From: Alistipes muris
Lineage (GTDB): Bacteria > Bacteroidota > Bacteroidia > Bacteroidales > Rikenellaceae
Direction: 5' to 3'
Assembly: GCF_943193205.1 (NCBI RefSeq)
Contig: NZ_CALPDD010000004.1
Span: 1 to 64,000, forward strand
Length of the DNA stretch: 64,000 nucleotides
Shown: piece after piece, positions 33,893-44,210 of the stretch
How positions within the stretch are numbered: the first letter of the stretch is position 1
Layout of the letters: every line of letters begins with the position of its first letter
The notes under the pieces: model-generated
Seen by the model: the letters and a program-made list of their open reading frames with translations, nothing else
What the model was told of the DNA's origin: nothing
Database searches by the model: none
Position numbers and translations under genes: made by a program

Positions 33893-36070
33893 CTACCGGA
33901 TAAAGAGCAGCTCGCGGTACTTGGGCAGGGGCCATATCTGGTCGTCGACGATCTCTTCGAGCTTGTCGATATGGTGGCGGATTTCGTCGAAGAAGACCGC
34001 CACGGTGTCGTGGTAGGCGACGGCCTTTTCGCGCTGGTCCTCGATGCGGTTGGCCTTCTTGCGCGCTTCGGTCATCTCGTCGGTCAGTCTCTGAATCGCC
34101 GTCGTGTGGTCCTGTATCTTCTTGATAAGGGCGATGTCGGCCGTCGACTTCAGTTCGGGAATCTGCTGGAGCTTGTAGACCTTGTCCAACAACAGCGCTT
34201 CGTACTTCGACGCGATAGGAACGATGTGGTTCATCGCCAGGTCGCCCAGCACACGGCCCTCGATCTGAATCTTCTTGGTGTAGGTCTCCCACTTCACCTC
34301 GGTGCGGGCTTCGAGTTCGACCCGGGTGTAAACCCCCATCTCGCCGAACATCCGCAGCGACTCCTTGTCGAGGTAGCGGTCGAAAACCAGCGGCGTGGAA
34401 GTCTCGCAGTCGAGCCCGCGCTTCGCGGCTTCGGTCTTCCATTCGTCCGAATAGCCGTTGCCGTCGAAGCGGACGGCGCGGCACTCCTTGATCATCTTCT
34501 TCAAGACTTCGTAGATGGCCTTTTCTTTCTTGGCCCCGGCTTCGATTTTGGCGTCGACGGCCTGCTTGAAGTGCGTGAGTTCGTCGGCCACGGCCGTGTT
34601 GAGCGTAATCATCGCCTCGGCGCAGTTGTCCGACGAACCCACGGCGCGGAACTCGAAGCGGTTGCCCGTGAAGGCGAACGGCGAGGTGCGGTTGCGGTCG
34701 GTGTTGTCCAAGAGCAGCGTCGGGATATGCGAAATGCCGCTCATCTTGAAGACGTTCTTGGCGTCGAAGCGGATGGCGTCGTCGCCCTTGGACGCGGCCA
34801 ATTTGTCTAAAACGGCCGAGACCTGCGACCCGAGGAACGTCGAAATGATGGCCGGGGGCGCTTCGTTGGCGCCCAGACGGTGGGCGTTCGTCGCACTCAT
34901 GATGGAGGCTTTCAGCAGGCCGTTATGCTTGTAGACCGCCGAGACGACGTTGACCAGGAACGTAATGAACTGCAGATTCTCCGACGCCGTTTTGCCCGGG
35001 CCGAGCAGGTTCACCCCCGTGTCGGTGCCCAGCGACCAGTTGTTGTGCTTGCCCGAACCGTTGATGCCCTTGAACGGCTTTTCGTGCAGCAGCACACGGA
35101 ACCGATGGCGGCGGGCTATCTTGTCCATGATGGTCATCAGCAGCTGGTTGTGGTCGTTGGCAAGGTTGGCTTCCTCGTAGACGGGGGCCAGCTCGAACTG
35201 GTTGGGCGCCACCTCGTTATGACGCGTCTTGACGGGAATGCCCAGCAGCAGACATTCGTATTCCAACTCTTTCATGAACGACATGACGCGCGTGGGGATA
35301 GCCCCGAAATAGTGGTCTTCGAGCTGCTGGTTCTTAGCCGATTCGTGGCCCATGAGCGTGCGGCCCGTCAGCACCAGGTCGGGGCGGATGGCCCACAAAC
35401 TTTCGTCGACCAAAAAATACTCCTGCTCCCAGCCCAAATACGACACGACCTTTTCGACGTTCTTGTCGAAGTAATGGCATACCTCCGTAGCGGCCTTGTC
35501 GACGGCGGTCAGCGAACGCAGCAGGGGCACCTTGTAGTCGAGCGCCTCGCCCGTATAGGCGATGAAGACGGTCGGGATGCAGAGCGTCGTGTCGACGATG
35601 AAAGCGGGCGACGCAGGGTCCCACGCCGAATAACCGCGCGCCTCGAAAGTGTTGCGGATACCGCCGTTGGGGAACGACGACGCGTCGGGCTCCTGCTGCA
35701 CGAGCAGCTTGCCCGAAAACGCTTCCAGCACCCCGCCGCAGTTGTCCGGCTCGGCGAACGCGTCGTGCTTCTCGGCCGTACCGCCCGTCAGCGGCTGAAA
35801 CCAGTGGGTATAGTGGTCGGCGCCGTGCTCCAACGCCCACTGGCGCATGCCGGCAGCCACGCTGTCGGCGATGTCGAAGGGCAGCGGCGTGCCGTTCTCC
35901 ATGGTGTTGACAAGCGCGTTGAACGTGCTTTTGTCCAAGTACTTGCGCATGGCATCGCGTCCGAAGACCTTGGCGCCGAAATAGTCCGAGGGCCGGCCGG
36001 CGGGAATCTTCACCTCGGCGGCCGTGTGGTTGATGGCCGCATCGACCATCTTGAACCTGAGTAACGACAT
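33893..36070 (-). CDS. glnN: Glutamine synthetase type III
   Basis: ATP-dependent assimilation of ammonia into glutamine. At 725 residues it has the length of GSIII, not of GSI (about 470). Motifs include PSDYFGAKVFG near 26-36, a WEQEYFLVD metal site near 217, the NEVAPNQFELAP motif near 285-296, and the ATP-site run HEKPFKGINGSGKHNNWS near 323-340. GSIII is typical of Bacteroidota and cyanobacteria. The leader is about 63 bases from the box at 36133-36140, and the 455-bp upstream spacer contains repeated TTCCGG motifs that may be regulatory. Confidence 0.96.
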   Translation of the reverse strand: MSLLRFKMVDAAINHTAAEVKIPAGRPSDYFGAKVFGRDAMRKYLDKSTFNALVNTMENGTPLPFDIADSVAAGMRQWALEHGADHYTHWFQPLTGGTAEKHDAFAEPDNCGGVLEAFSGKLLVQQEPDASSFPNGGIRNTFEARGYSAWDPASPAFIVDTTLCIPTVFIAYTGEALDYKVPLLRSLTAVDKAATEVCHYFDKNVEKVVSYLGWEQEYFLVDESLWAIRPDLVLTGRTLMGHESAKNQQLEDHYFGAIPTRVMSFMKELEYECLLLGIPVKTRHNEVAPNQFELAPVYEEANLANDHNQLLMTIMDKIARRHRFRVLLHEKPFKGINGSGKHNNWSLGTDTGVNLLGPGKTASENLQFITFLVNVVSAVYKHNGLLKASIMSATNAHRLGANEAPPAIISTFLGSQVSAVLDKLAASKGDDAIRFDAKNVFKMSGISHIPTLLLDNTDRNRTSPFAFTGNRFEFRAVGSSDNCAEAMITLNTAVADELTHFKQAVDAKIEAGAKKEKAIYEVLKKMIKECRAVRFDGNGYSDEWKTEAAKRGLDCETSTPLVFDRYLDKESLRMFGEMGVYTRVELEARTEVKWETYTKKIQIEGRVLGDLAMNHIVPIASKYEALLLDKVYKLQQIPELKSTADIALIKKIQDHTTAIQRLTDEMTEARKKANRIEDQREKAVAYHDTVAVFFDEIRHHIDKLEEIVDDQIWPLPKYRELLFIR

Positions 36071-36132
36071 GATTTTCCGATTTTGGGATTTGCAGTTTTC
36101 GCCCGGCGTTCGCTCGCCGCCGGATCTGCGGA

Positions 36133-36140
36133 CAAAGGTA
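36133..36140 (-). promoter_or_regulatory. Putative -7 box for glnN
   Basis: The minus strand reads TACCTTTG, fitting TAnnTTTG, 62 bases before the glnN ATG. Confidence 0.5.
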
Positions 36141-36392
36141 AAAACTTTTCGTTTTCGTTGTTTTCAAAAAATCGCACTTTTTAGCAAAAACGCGTAATTT
36201 TTCATCGTTTTTCCGGAAAATCGGTGTGATTTTTCGCACATGCACCGATTTTTTGGGTCATTTTTCCGAAAACATAGTGAATTTTCAAGCAATTCTTCCG
36301 GAAACTCCGATTTTCGATTTTCCGGAATTTTGAAGTATTATAGGATAATTTTGGAATAAATAACGCATAACACACACGAATAGCGATGCCGA

Positions 36393-36424
36393 AGATTTTT
36401 CGTCGCGCCGCTCCTCAAAATGAC
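36393..36424 (+). repeat. REP-like repeat, degenerate long form
   Basis: AGATTTTTCGTCGCGCCGCT then CCTCAAAATGAC, the reverse complement of the form at 24914-24945 with four or so mismatches. Confidence 0.7.
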
Positions 36425-36476
36425 AATGAACATCAATTATTAATTATTCCTTATTTATTATTCACCAATTATTTTA

Positions 36477-36484
36477 TACCTTTA
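36477..36484 (+). promoter_or_regulatory. Putative -7 box for mutA-mutB
   Basis: TACCTTTA, one mismatch from TAnnTTTG, 41 bases before the mutA ATG. Confidence 0.4.
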
Positions 36485-36525
36485 CGTGCAATTTGAAAGC
36501 ACATTCAACTAATCTCAAAATAGTT

Positions 36526-38376
36526 ATGGCAAATACCAAACAAGAAAAGCTGTTCGCCGAATTCCCGGCCGTGCCGACCGCACAGTGGGAAGAGGCGATT
36601 ACGGCCGACCTGAAAGGTGCTGACTACGAACGCAAACTGGTATGGCGCACGGGCGAAGGATTCAACGTGCGGCCCTACTACCGCGCCGAGAACCTCGAAG
36701 GTCTGCGCTTCCTGGGCTCGCAGGCGGGCGAGTTCCCCTACGTGCGCGGCACGCACGCCCACAACCGCTGGCGCGTACACCAGACGGTGACCGTCGCCGA
36801 CGCTTCGACAGCCAACGCTGAAGCGTTGCAGCTCTTGGGTTCGGGCGTCGACTCGCTGGGCTTCCACATCGCCAAGGCCGACTTCTCGGCCGCCGAGCTC
36901 GACACGCTCCTGCGCGACATCCACCTGCCTGCCGTCGACCTCGTATTCTGCGGCGAGAAGATGGGGCGCTTCGCCGACCTGGTGCTGGCCAAACTCGAAA
37001 AGGAGGGCATAGCCAAGGAAGACGCCCGCATCATGTTCGTCATCGACCCGCTGGTCAAGAACCTTTCGTCCAAGGGCGACTTCTGCTCGCCCGACGGCAA
37101 GGAGTGCTTCGACCGTATCGCCGAACTGCTCCGCAAGACCAAGGAATACAAGCACATCCGCGTCATCAACGTTTCGGCGCAGATTTTCGGCAACTCGGGT
37201 TCGACCATCGTCGAGGAACTGGCGTTCGCCCTCTCGGCCGGTCATGACTACTTAGTACGGCTGACGGAAGCCGGGCTGACCGTCGACGAAGTAGCGCGCA
37301 AGATGCGCTTTTCGTTCAGCGTTTCGTCCAACTATTTCCTCGAAATCGCCAAACTGCGCGCCGCGCGCATGCTGTGGGCCAACATCGTCAAGGGCTACAA
37401 CCCCGAGAAGAACTGCGCAGGCAAGATGCTGATCCACGCCGAGACCTCGCGCTGGAACCAGACCGTCTACGACCCCTATGTCAACATGCTGCGCGGCACG
37501 ACGGAAGCCATGTCGGCCGCCATCGGCGGGGTGCACTCGCTGGAGGTGACGCCGTTCGACCGAGCGTTCGAGGCGCCGACCGAATTCGCCAAGCGCATTG
37601 CCCGCAACGTGGAACTGCTGCTCAAGCACGAATCGCACTTCGACCAGGTAGTCGACCCGGCGGGCGGCTCGTACTACATCGAGAACCTCACGCAGTCCAT
37701 CGCCGACGAAGCGTGGAAGCTCTTCCTTGAAATCGAGGAGAAGGGCGGCTACACAGCGGCCTACAAAGCCGGCGTCATCGTCGAGAAAGTCAAGGCTTCG
37801 GCCGCCAACAAGGACAAGAACATCGCTACGCGCCGTCAGATTCTCTTAGGCGCCAACCAATTCCCCAACTTCACGGAAGTGGCGCCCGCCGAAATCACGG
37901 CCGACACGGTAACGCGTGCCGCCGCCGAAGGCAACGTACTGACCCCCTACCGAGGTGCGATGGCGTTCGAGGAGATGCGTCTGCATGTGGACCGCTCGGG
38001 CAAGCAGCCCAAGGCGTTCATGCTCACGTGCGGCAACCTGGCGATGGCCCGTGCCCGTGCGCAGTTCTCGTGCAACTTCTTCGCATGCGCCGGAATCCGC
38101 GTGCAGGACAACACGTTCTTCAAATCGCTCGAAGACGGCGTTGCCGCGGCCCTCGAATCGAAAGCCGAAATCGTGGTAGTCTGCGCCTCGGACGACGACT
38201 ACGCCGAAGCAGCGCCGAAAATCAAGGAACTGCTTGGCGGCAAGGCCATCCTGGTGGTGGCCGGAGCTCCGGCCTGCGCACCCGAACTGGAAGCGCAGGG
38301 CATCACGAACTTCATCAACGTGAAGTCGAACGTGCTCGAAACACTGAAGTTCTACCTTAAAGAAATGGGAATCTGA
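36526..38376 (+). CDS. mutA: Methylmalonyl-CoA mutase small subunit
   Basis: Structural subunit of the heterodimeric mutase that interconverts succinyl-CoA and methylmalonyl-CoA, the route to propionate in Bacteroidota. The 616-residue protein has a degenerate TIM barrel ([21 protein letters not shown] region near 389-410) and a C-terminal Rossmann-like domain lacking the cobalamin-binding DxHxxG, as expected for the non-catalytic subunit. The ATG at 36526 (MANTKQEK) was chosen by family length. The large-subunit gene begins two bases after its stop. Confidence 0.95.
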   Translation: MANTKQEKLFAEFPAVPTAQWEEAITADLKGADYERKLVWRTGEGFNVRPYYRAENLEGLRFLGSQAGEFPYVRGTHAHNRWRVHQTVTVADASTANAEALQLLGSGVDSLGFHIAKADFSAAELDTLLRDIHLPAVDLVFCGEKMGRFADLVLAKLEKEGIAKEDARIMFVIDPLVKNLSSKGDFCSPDGKECFDRIAELLRKTKEYKHIRVINVSAQIFGNSGSTIVEELAFALSAGHDYLVRLTEAGLTVDEVARKMRFSFSVSSNYFLEIAKLRAARMLWANIVKGYNPEKNCAGKMLIHAETSRWNQTVYDPYVNMLRGTTEAMSAAIGGVHSLEVTPFDRAFEAPTEFAKRIARNVELLLKHESHFDQVVDPAGGSYYIENLTQSIADEAWKLFLEIEEKGGYTAAYKAGVIVEKVKASAANKDKNIATRRQILLGANQFPNFTEVAPAEITADTVTRAAAEGNVLTPYRGAMAFEEMRLHVDRSGKQPKAFMLTCGNLAMARARAQFSCNFFACAGIRVQDNTFFKSLEDGVAAALESKAEIVVVCASDDDYAEAAPKIKELLGGKAILVVAGAPACAPELEAQGITNFINVKSNVLETLKFYLKEMGI

Positions 38377-38378
38377 CT

Positions 38379-40517
38379 ATGAGAGCTAAATTTTCGGAAC
38401 TGAAATACGACGCGGCCGCACAGAAAAGCTGCTGCGCCACGAAGAAATGCGGCCAGACGGAACCGTGGCTGACCTCCGAACGCATCCCGGTCAAAGGCAC
38501 CTACACGGCCGAGGACCTGGAGGGCATGGAACACCTGAACTACGCGGCGGGCATCGCCCCGTTCCTGCGCGGCCCCTACTCGACGATGTACGTGATGCGC
38601 CCGTGGACCATCCGCCAGTACGCCGGATTCTCGACGGCCGAAGAATCGAATGCCTTCTACCGCCGCAACCTGGCGGCCGGACAGAAAGGTCTGTCGGTGG
38701 CGTTCGACCTGGCGACGCACCGCGGCTATGATGCCGACCACCCGCGCGTGGTGGGCGACGTAGGCAAAGCGGGCGTGTCGATCTGCTCGGTAGAAGACAT
38801 GAAGGTGCTGTTCAACGGCATTCCGCTGGACCGCATGTCGGTGTCGATGACGATGAACGGCGCCGTGCTTCCGGTGCTGGCGTTCTACATCGTGACGGGT
38901 CTGGAACAGGGCTGCACGCTCGACCAGCTGTCGGGAACGATTCAGAACGACATTCTGAAAGAATTCATGGTGCGCAACACCTATATCTATCCGCCCGAAT
39001 TCTCGATGCGCATCATTGCCGACATCTTCGAGTACACCTCGAAGCACATGCCCAAGTTCAACTCCATCTCGATTTCGGGCTACCACATGCAGGAAGCCGG
39101 AGCGACGGCCGACATCGAACTGGCCTACACGCTGGCCGACGGTCTGGAATACCTGCGCGCGGGCGTCAACGCCGGCATGTCGATCGACGCGTTCGCACCG
39201 CGCCTGTCGTTCTTCTGGGCCATCGGCATGAACCACTTCATGGAAATCGCCAAGATGCGCGCGGCCCGCATGCTGTGGGCCAAAATCGTGAAGCAATTCG
39301 ACCCGAAGAACCCCAAGTCGCTGGCGCTGCGCACCCACTCGCAGACCTCGGGCTGGTCGCTGACGGAACAAGACCCGTTCAACAACGTAGCCCGCACGGC
39401 CATCGAAGCGATGGGCGCCGCGCTGGGCCACACCCAGTCGCTGCACACCAACGCACTGGACGAAGCCATCGCCCTGCCGACGGACTTCTCGGCCCGAATC
39501 GCGCGCAACACGCAAATCTACATCCAGGAGGAGACCTCGGTATGCCGTGAGGTGGACCCGTGGGCAGGCTCCTACTATGTGGAGACGCTGACCAACGAAA
39601 TCGCCCGCAAGGCGTGGGAACACATCGAGGAAATCGAGAAACTGGGCGGCATGGCCAAGGCCATCGAGACGGGCATCCCGAAGATGCGCATCGAAGAATC
39701 GTCGGCCCGCACCCAGGCCCGCATCGACTCGGGCGAACAGAAGATCATCGGTGTGAACGAATACCGCCTGGCCAAGGAAGCGCCGATAGACATTCTTGCG
39801 GTGGACAACACGGCGGTACGCGAAAGCCAGGTGAAACGCCTGCAGGAACTGCGTGCGAACCGCGACGAAGCGGCCGTGAAGAAAGCGCTGGCCGCCATCA
39901 CGGAATGCGTGAAGACCAAGCAGGGCAACCTGCTGGAACTGGCCGTAGAAGCGGCCAAGGTCCGCGCGACGCTGGGCGAAATATCGGACGCCTGCGAAGA
40001 AGTCGTAGGCCGCTACAAAGCAGTAATCCGCTCCATATCGGGAGTTTACAGTTCGGAAGTGAAAAAAGACCAGTCGTTCGAGCGCGCGAAGGAACTGTGC
40101 GCCGAATTTGCCAAGAAAGAAGGCCGTCAACCCCGTGTGATGATAGCCAAGTTGGGCCAGGACGGCCATGACCGCGGAGCGAAAGTGGTAGCGACGGGCT
40201 ATGCCGACATCGGATTCGACGTGGACATGGGCCCGCTGTTCCAGACGCCGGAAGAAGCGGCGCGCCAAGCCGTCGAAAACGACGTCCATGTAGTGGGCGT
40301 ATCGTCGCTGGCCGCCGGACACCTGACGCTGGTACCGCAAATCATTGCGGAACTGAAGAAACTGGGCCGCGAAGACATCATTGTAATCGTGGGCGGAGTA
40401 ATCCCGGCGCAAGACTACGATGAACTCTACCGCGACGGAGCGGCGGCCATCTTCGGCCCCGGCACTCCGATTGCGACGGCCGCCATCAAGATACTTGAAA
40501 TCTTGCTGGAAGAATAA
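38379..40517 (+). CDS. mutB: Methylmalonyl-CoA mutase large (catalytic) subunit
   Basis: Adenosylcobalamin-dependent carbon-skeleton rearrangement of succinyl-CoA to R-methylmalonyl-CoA. The 712-residue protein has the substrate barrel ([20 protein letters not shown] near 64-83, with the Tyr and Arg of the active site) and the B12 domain with Asp595-x-His597-x-x-Gly600 (QDGHDRG), where His replaces the lower ligand, plus [12 protein letters not shown] near 640 and the GG motif VGGVIP. It is coupled to mutA. No epimerase or decarboxylase genes are adjacent. Confidence 0.97.
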   Translation: MRAKFSELKYDAAAQKSCCATKKCGQTEPWLTSERIPVKGTYTAEDLEGMEHLNYAAGIAPFLRGPYSTMYVMRPWTIRQYAGFSTAEESNAFYRRNLAAGQKGLSVAFDLATHRGYDADHPRVVGDVGKAGVSICSVEDMKVLFNGIPLDRMSVSMTMNGAVLPVLAFYIVTGLEQGCTLDQLSGTIQNDILKEFMVRNTYIYPPEFSMRIIADIFEYTSKHMPKFNSISISGYHMQEAGATADIELAYTLADGLEYLRAGVNAGMSIDAFAPRLSFFWAIGMNHFMEIAKMRAARMLWAKIVKQFDPKNPKSLALRTHSQTSGWSLTEQDPFNNVARTAIEAMGAALGHTQSLHTNALDEAIALPTDFSARIARNTQIYIQEETSVCREVDPWAGSYYVETLTNEIARKAWEHIEEIEKLGGMAKAIETGIPKMRIEESSARTQARIDSGEQKIIGVNEYRLAKEAPIDILAVDNTAVRESQVKRLQELRANRDEAAVKKALAAITECVKTKQGNLLELAVEAAKVRATLGEISDACEEVVGRYKAVIRSISGVYSSEVKKDQSFERAKELCAEFAKKEGRQPRVMIAKLGQDGHDRGAKVVATGYADIGFDVDMGPLFQTPEEAARQAVENDVHVVGVSSLAAGHLTLVPQIIAELKKLGREDIIVIVGGVIPAQDYDELYRDGAAAIFGPGTPIATAAIKILEILLEE

Positions 40518-40541
40518 ACGCGACCGAATCCAAACGCAGCG

Positions 40542-40576
40542 AGGGCCTTTCCCGAAAATCGGGAAAGGCCCTTACT
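40542..40576 (+). terminator. Hairpin after mutB
   Basis: A perfect 13-bp stem AGGGCCTTTCCCG / CGGGAAAGGCCCT with a 5-base loop lies 25 bases after the stop; only a short T stretch follows, so the terminator call rests on the stem. Confidence 0.7.
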
Positions 40577-40628
40577 GATTGCATACGAACACACCCGCTG
40601 CACTCGCTCGCAAGGACGAGAGAAAAGA

Positions 40629-40655
40629 AGATTCTTCGCTAACGCTCAGAATGAC
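40629..40655 (+). repeat. REP-like repeat
   Basis: AGATTCTTCGCTAACGCTCA then GAATGAC, a one-to-two base variant of the copies at 24863 and 25241. Confidence 0.8.
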
Positions 40656-40772
40656 AAAACAATGAATAATGTATAGTTAATCATGAATAATTAACCTATG
40701 CTGCAAAATATTGTCGCGAACTGATTATCCACTATTCCTTATTAACTCGGCAAATCGGGGAAGGGAGGAAAG

Positions 40773-40804
40773 AAAAGAGCCGGGAAGAACCCGGCTCTTT
40801 TTTA
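40773..40804 (-). terminator. Terminator of the mfd-ppiD gene cluster
   Basis: AAAAGAGCCGGG / CCCGGCTCTTTT (12 bp, loop of 5); on the minus strand the 3' arm ends in T-rich sequence. Confidence 0.85.
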
Positions 40805-40825
40805 TAACCTATGACGAAAACGCGA

Positions 40826-42859
40826 CTAAAAATACTTGCCGCGCAAATCCTTGATGTCGGCGAGCTGCTGGACGGCGGGGAAGACCAACTGAGCCACCCG
40901 GCTCTCGGCCAAAGCCTGAGCGCGGACCTTCTCGCCGTCGGCAGACTGGGCGTCGCCATGCTCGATATTATCGACCTGGAAGACGTAAAGGCCGCTGAAA
41001 CCCTTGACGGGCTCGGAGATGGCCCCGGTCTCGGTGGCGGAAGCGATGGCCCCGATGAGCCGAGGCTCGGTACCTGCGCCGTCGAAGTAATAAACATTGT
41101 AAACGACGTTGCTGAAATCCTGCACCTGCGCACCGAGACTGGCGGCCTGCTCGTCGAGCGAAGCGCCCGAAAGCTCCTTACGGATGGCGTCGAACTTCTT
41201 GTCGCGGAGCAACTGCGCGCGAATCTGCGGAGCCACCTCCTTGACGGGCATATACTCGTCGTTGTCGATGTCGGTCAGAAGCGCCACGACATAATCCTTG
41301 CCGACCTTGAAAATCTCGGACAAATCGCCCTCGTCAGCGTCGTAAGCCCAACGTGCGACGTCACGCGAATCCTCCAACCCCCGGACGGTACGCTCGCCCT
41401 GCGTGAGGGTAGCGACGCGCGGAGTGAGCGCGGCGGCGGAAGCGGCCTCGCTGAAAGCCTCGGCGGAACCTTTGGCGTTGACGGTGAACGAAAGGGCTTG
41501 GTTATGGGCATCGCGCACGGTAGCGGCCGAAGCCTCGACGGGATAGACGATGGAAGCGACCTGCACGTGCTTGACGGGACGCCCGGCACGGTAAACCTGC
41601 AACAACTGGATGGCGTCGCCGGAAGCGACCTTGACGACGTCGCCCGTCTTGACACCGGAGAGCGCAGAAGCGAACTCACCCGTGAACGACGAGAAAGGCA
41701 GAACCCCGACCTCGCCGCCGTTGGCCGCGGTCTGATCGTAAACGGAATAACGGGCCGCGAGCTCGGCGAAGTTACCGCCGCGGCGGATGACGGTCAAAAG
41801 GCTGTCGGCCAACTCCTCCTCGGAATACGGAAGGACGATGTGACGGATACCGAGCGAATCGGGCACGACCTTGGAATCGAGCACGCGTGCCATGGTCCAC
41901 TCGTTGTTCTTGAGGACAGGCCCGTAAGTTTTGCCAGCCAAAAGCGCGGCAGCCTCCTCGTCGGTGAGCTGAGCGGCCGAAACGTAATTCTCGGCGATAT
42001 GGCCGTTGCGGTTGGCCCGCACGAAAGACTTCAGCTCGGAAGTCCCGGCGAACTGCGCCCCGACCTCCTGCACGGTCTGCTCCAAAGCGAGCAAGTCGTC
42101 GTCGGTAGGCTCGACCTCGAAGACGACGTACGAGAACGTACGCGACGGCAACTGCCTGAATGCGTTCTTATGCTTCTTATAATAAGCCTTGATGTCGCTG
42201 TTGGAAATATGGATGAGCGAATCGGGGACCGACGCATACTGCTTGCCGAACCACCTGCCGGAGAACTTGTCGTTGGCAGCCTTGACGCCGCTGGCGACCT
42301 CGAGCGAATTAGCGAAGGCACCGCCGCGCACCAAAGCGGCGAACTTGCGGGTAGCACGCTCGAGACGTGCCTGCTCGTTGAGCTGCTTCCAAGTAAGCAT
42401 GGCCTGCGGATTGGCCTCGGCGTCGGCGAGGAAACGGCTGACGACGGCAACGTTATAAACCCCAGTACGAGGGTCGGCGAAAGCCTGGTAGAAGACGGGC
42501 GAATACTCCTTGCCGGCGATCATGGCCTGCCGCTCCTGCTCGGAAACCCACAGACCGGCCTTCTCGAAACCGGGCGCGAGGACCCGCCGGGCGACGAGGG
42601 TCTGCCAGGCGGTATTGGCGAGCAAAGCGGACTGCTGCTCGTCGCTCTCCTGGGCGCCGGACTGCTCGCGGACCTGCTCGTAGATGTCGTAATACTCGGA
42701 ATAGGCGACCTTCGAGCCGTCGATTTCACCGACCTTGGGGTCGTTGCCCGAAAAACCCATGTCGTCCCTCAACGAGAGAATGAAAGCCAAGAGGGCGAGG
42801 GCGATGATGACCGAAAGCACGACGCCGAACTTGGTGCGTAAAGTATTCAAACTTGCCAT
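40826..42859 (-). CDS. ppiD: PpiD/SurA-type membrane-anchored peptidyl-prolyl isomerase
   Basis: Predicted periplasmic folding factor of 677 residues. It has a short cytoplasmic N terminus, one membrane anchor (about 11-30), a SurA/PpiD-like chaperone N domain (about 35-230), then a parvulin domain near 340-445 containing the family run IRHIVLPYSEEELADSL-x-VIRRGGNFAELAARYSVYD and GVLPFSSFTGEFASAL. It is the distal gene of a cluster with lptC and an outer-membrane protein gene, in keeping with a role in outer-membrane protein biogenesis. A separate -7 box lies at 42900-42907. Confidence 0.9.
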   Translation of the reverse strand: MASLNTLRTKFGVVLSVIIALALLAFILSLRDDMGFSGNDPKVGEIDGSKVAYSEYYDIYEQVREQSGAQESDEQQSALLANTAWQTLVARRVLAPGFEKAGLWVSEQERQAMIAGKEYSPVFYQAFADPRTGVYNVAVVSRFLADAEANPQAMLTWKQLNEQARLERATRKFAALVRGGAFANSLEVASGVKAANDKFSGRWFGKQYASVPDSLIHISNSDIKAYYKKHKNAFRQLPSRTFSYVVFEVEPTDDDLLALEQTVQEVGAQFAGTSELKSFVRANRNGHIAENYVSAAQLTDEEAAALLAGKTYGPVLKNNEWTMARVLDSKVVPDSLGIRHIVLPYSEEELADSLLTVIRRGGNFAELAARYSVYDQTAANGGEVGVLPFSSFTGEFASALSGVKTGDVVKVASGDAIQLLQVYRAGRPVKHVQVASIVYPVEASAATVRDAHNQALSFTVNAKGSAEAFSEAASAAALTPRVATLTQGERTVRGLEDSRDVARWAYDADEGDLSEIFKVGKDYVVALLTDIDNDEYMPVKEVAPQIRAQLLRDKKFDAIRKELSGASLDEQAASLGAQVQDFSNVVYNVYYFDGAGTEPRLIGAIASATETGAISEPVKGFSGLYVFQVDNIEHGDAQSADGEKVRAQALAESRVAQLVFPAVQQLADIKDLRGKYF

Positions 42860-42899
42860 ATTGGAATGTAAATTATTGTTGTTTGCGGAAATAAACGAA

Positions 42900-42907
42900 C
42901 AAATATA
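42900..42907 (-). promoter_or_regulatory. Putative -7 box for ppiD
   Basis: The minus strand reads TATATTTG, fitting TAnnTTTG, 40 bases before the ppiD ATG, suggesting independent expression within the cluster. Confidence 0.5.
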
Positions 42908-42934
42908 GGAAAATTAATCGGAAAAACCGCCGTA

Positions 42935-44200
42935 TCAGGCCAATTTTTTCACCCGGGCCAACTCGATGCGCGAACGGGTGGTACGGAGCATCCGCAGCTG
43001 GAGATCGCCGACGAGGAGCGTTTCGCCCGCGGTGGGGATACCCTCGTAATGACAGATGATGAACCCGGCGAGCGTATCGTACTCCTTGCTCTCCTCGATA
43101 CCGAGACCGTACTTCTCGTTGAGATACTTGACCTCGAGCCTGCAAGAGAAGACGAACTCGTCGGGAGCGACCTGCTTCTCGGTCAGATCGGGCACGTCGT
43201 GCTCGTCCTCGATCTCGCCGAAAATCTGCTCCAGCACGTCCTCCAAAGAAATGATACCGGCAGTCCCGCCGAACTCGTCGATGACGACGGCGACGTTGGA
43301 GCGGTGCTTGATGAAATTCTGGAGGACGAGCTGCAAAGGCATGGTCTCGGGAACGAAGCTGACCTCCATGATGACCTCGCCGATGGTGGCGGGCCGGGTG
43401 AAGAGACTTTTGGAATTGACGTAACCGATGATGTTGTCGATGTTGCCGCGCCAAACGAAAATCCGCGAGTACATGGTATCGGCGAAACGGGCGGTGAGCT
43501 GTTCGACAGAGGTGGAATCGGCGTCGACGGCCTCGATGTCGACGCGGGGAACCATGCAGTCGCGCACGCGCAGGTCGGCGAAATCGAGGGCGTTCTGAAA
43601 GAGCTTGAGCTCGTTGTCGGGCTCGGGCCCGGGGTCGGAACCGTTGGAATCGAGCAAGGCGGCCAAATCGTCGCGGCTGAAAGTGGGCTGCGCGCTCTGC
43701 CGGACGACGGGCCGCCCGAACAGACGGAGAATACCGTGGGAAACGAGCGTAGTGAGCCGTGCGATGGGAAAGAGCAGGAGGTAGAAAAAGAAGATGACGG
43801 GAGCGAGGGCCCGGTAATAGAAATTGGGGTTGTTGCGGAAGACGGACTTGGGCAGGAACTCGGCGACGAAGATGATGATGAGCGTGGAAACGCCCGTCTC
43901 GATAGCGACCGACCCCTGGCTGGCGATACTCTCCCACCCCAACGCGAAGAACAATGTCCGCAGGAGAACGGACATGTAGAGCGAATAGATGACCAACGCG
44001 ATGTTGTTGCCGACGAGAATGGTGGTGATGTACTGCCCGGGATGGCGGGCGAAAATCTCGGCGATGCGGTCGAACATGCGGCTCTGCTTGCGGTCGATCT
44101 CCAACTTGAGCCGGTTCTTGCTGGTGAAGGCGATCTCCATGCCCGAGAAAAAGGCGGAGAGCAGGAGCATCGAGAGAATCAGAATGACGGAAGTGAGCAT
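42935..44200 (-). CDS. CNNM/CorC (HlyC) family transporter with CBS domains (GldE-like)
   Basis: Predicted 421-residue membrane protein: an N-terminal DUF21/CNNM domain (membrane segments near 1-25, 55-80, 88-110 and 125-150, with the FSGMEIAFTS motif at 17-26), two CBS domains (about 190-310, with MVPRVDIEAVD and IFVWRGNIDNIIGYV), and a C-terminal CorC/HlyC domain (about 330-421). Relatives are Mg2+/Co2+ efflux proteins; GldE of gliding Bacteroidota has the same architecture. The ATG at 44200 was chosen; a longer frame would start inside lptC. Confidence 0.88.
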   Translation of the reverse strand: MLTSVILILSMLLLSAFFSGMEIAFTSKNRLKLEIDRKQSRMFDRIAEIFARHPGQYITTILVGNNIALVIYSLYMSVLLRTLFFALGWESIASQGSVAIETGVSTLIIIFVAEFLPKSVFRNNPNFYYRALAPVIFFFYLLLFPIARLTTLVSHGILRLFGRPVVRQSAQPTFSRDDLAALLDSNGSDPGPEPDNELKLFQNALDFADLRVRDCMVPRVDIEAVDADSTSVEQLTARFADTMYSRIFVWRGNIDNIIGYVNSKSLFTRPATIGEVIMEVSFVPETMPLQLVLQNFIKHRSNVAVVIDEFGGTAGIISLEDVLEQIFGEIEDEHDVPDLTEKQVAPDEFVFSCRLEVKYLNEKYGLGIEESKEYDTLAGFIICHYEGIPTAGETLLVGDLQLRMLRTTRSRIELARVKKLA

Positions 44201-44210
44201 AACGGAAAAA

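Larger units (their letters stand above)
36071..36525. other. 455-bp AT-rich intergenic region between glnN and mutA
   Basis: It holds promoter boxes for both divergent genes, four TTCCGGAA-like motifs between about 36205 and 36335, a REP-like repeat at 36393-36424 (degenerate long form) and AT-rich repeat sequence at 36435-36475. No gene was seen. Confidence 0.7.
40518..40825. other. 308-bp convergent gap between mutB and ppiD
   Basis: Contains the mutB hairpin, a REP-like repeat at 40629-40655, an AT-rich inverted pair (about 40663-40745) and the ppiD terminator. No gene was seen. Confidence 0.75.

Noticed and set aside
36071..36525. A riboswitch or small RNA upstream of mutA (B12-dependent enzyme)
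   Set aside because: No B12-box-like sequence or consistent stem set was seen; only promoter boxes and AT-rich repeats.
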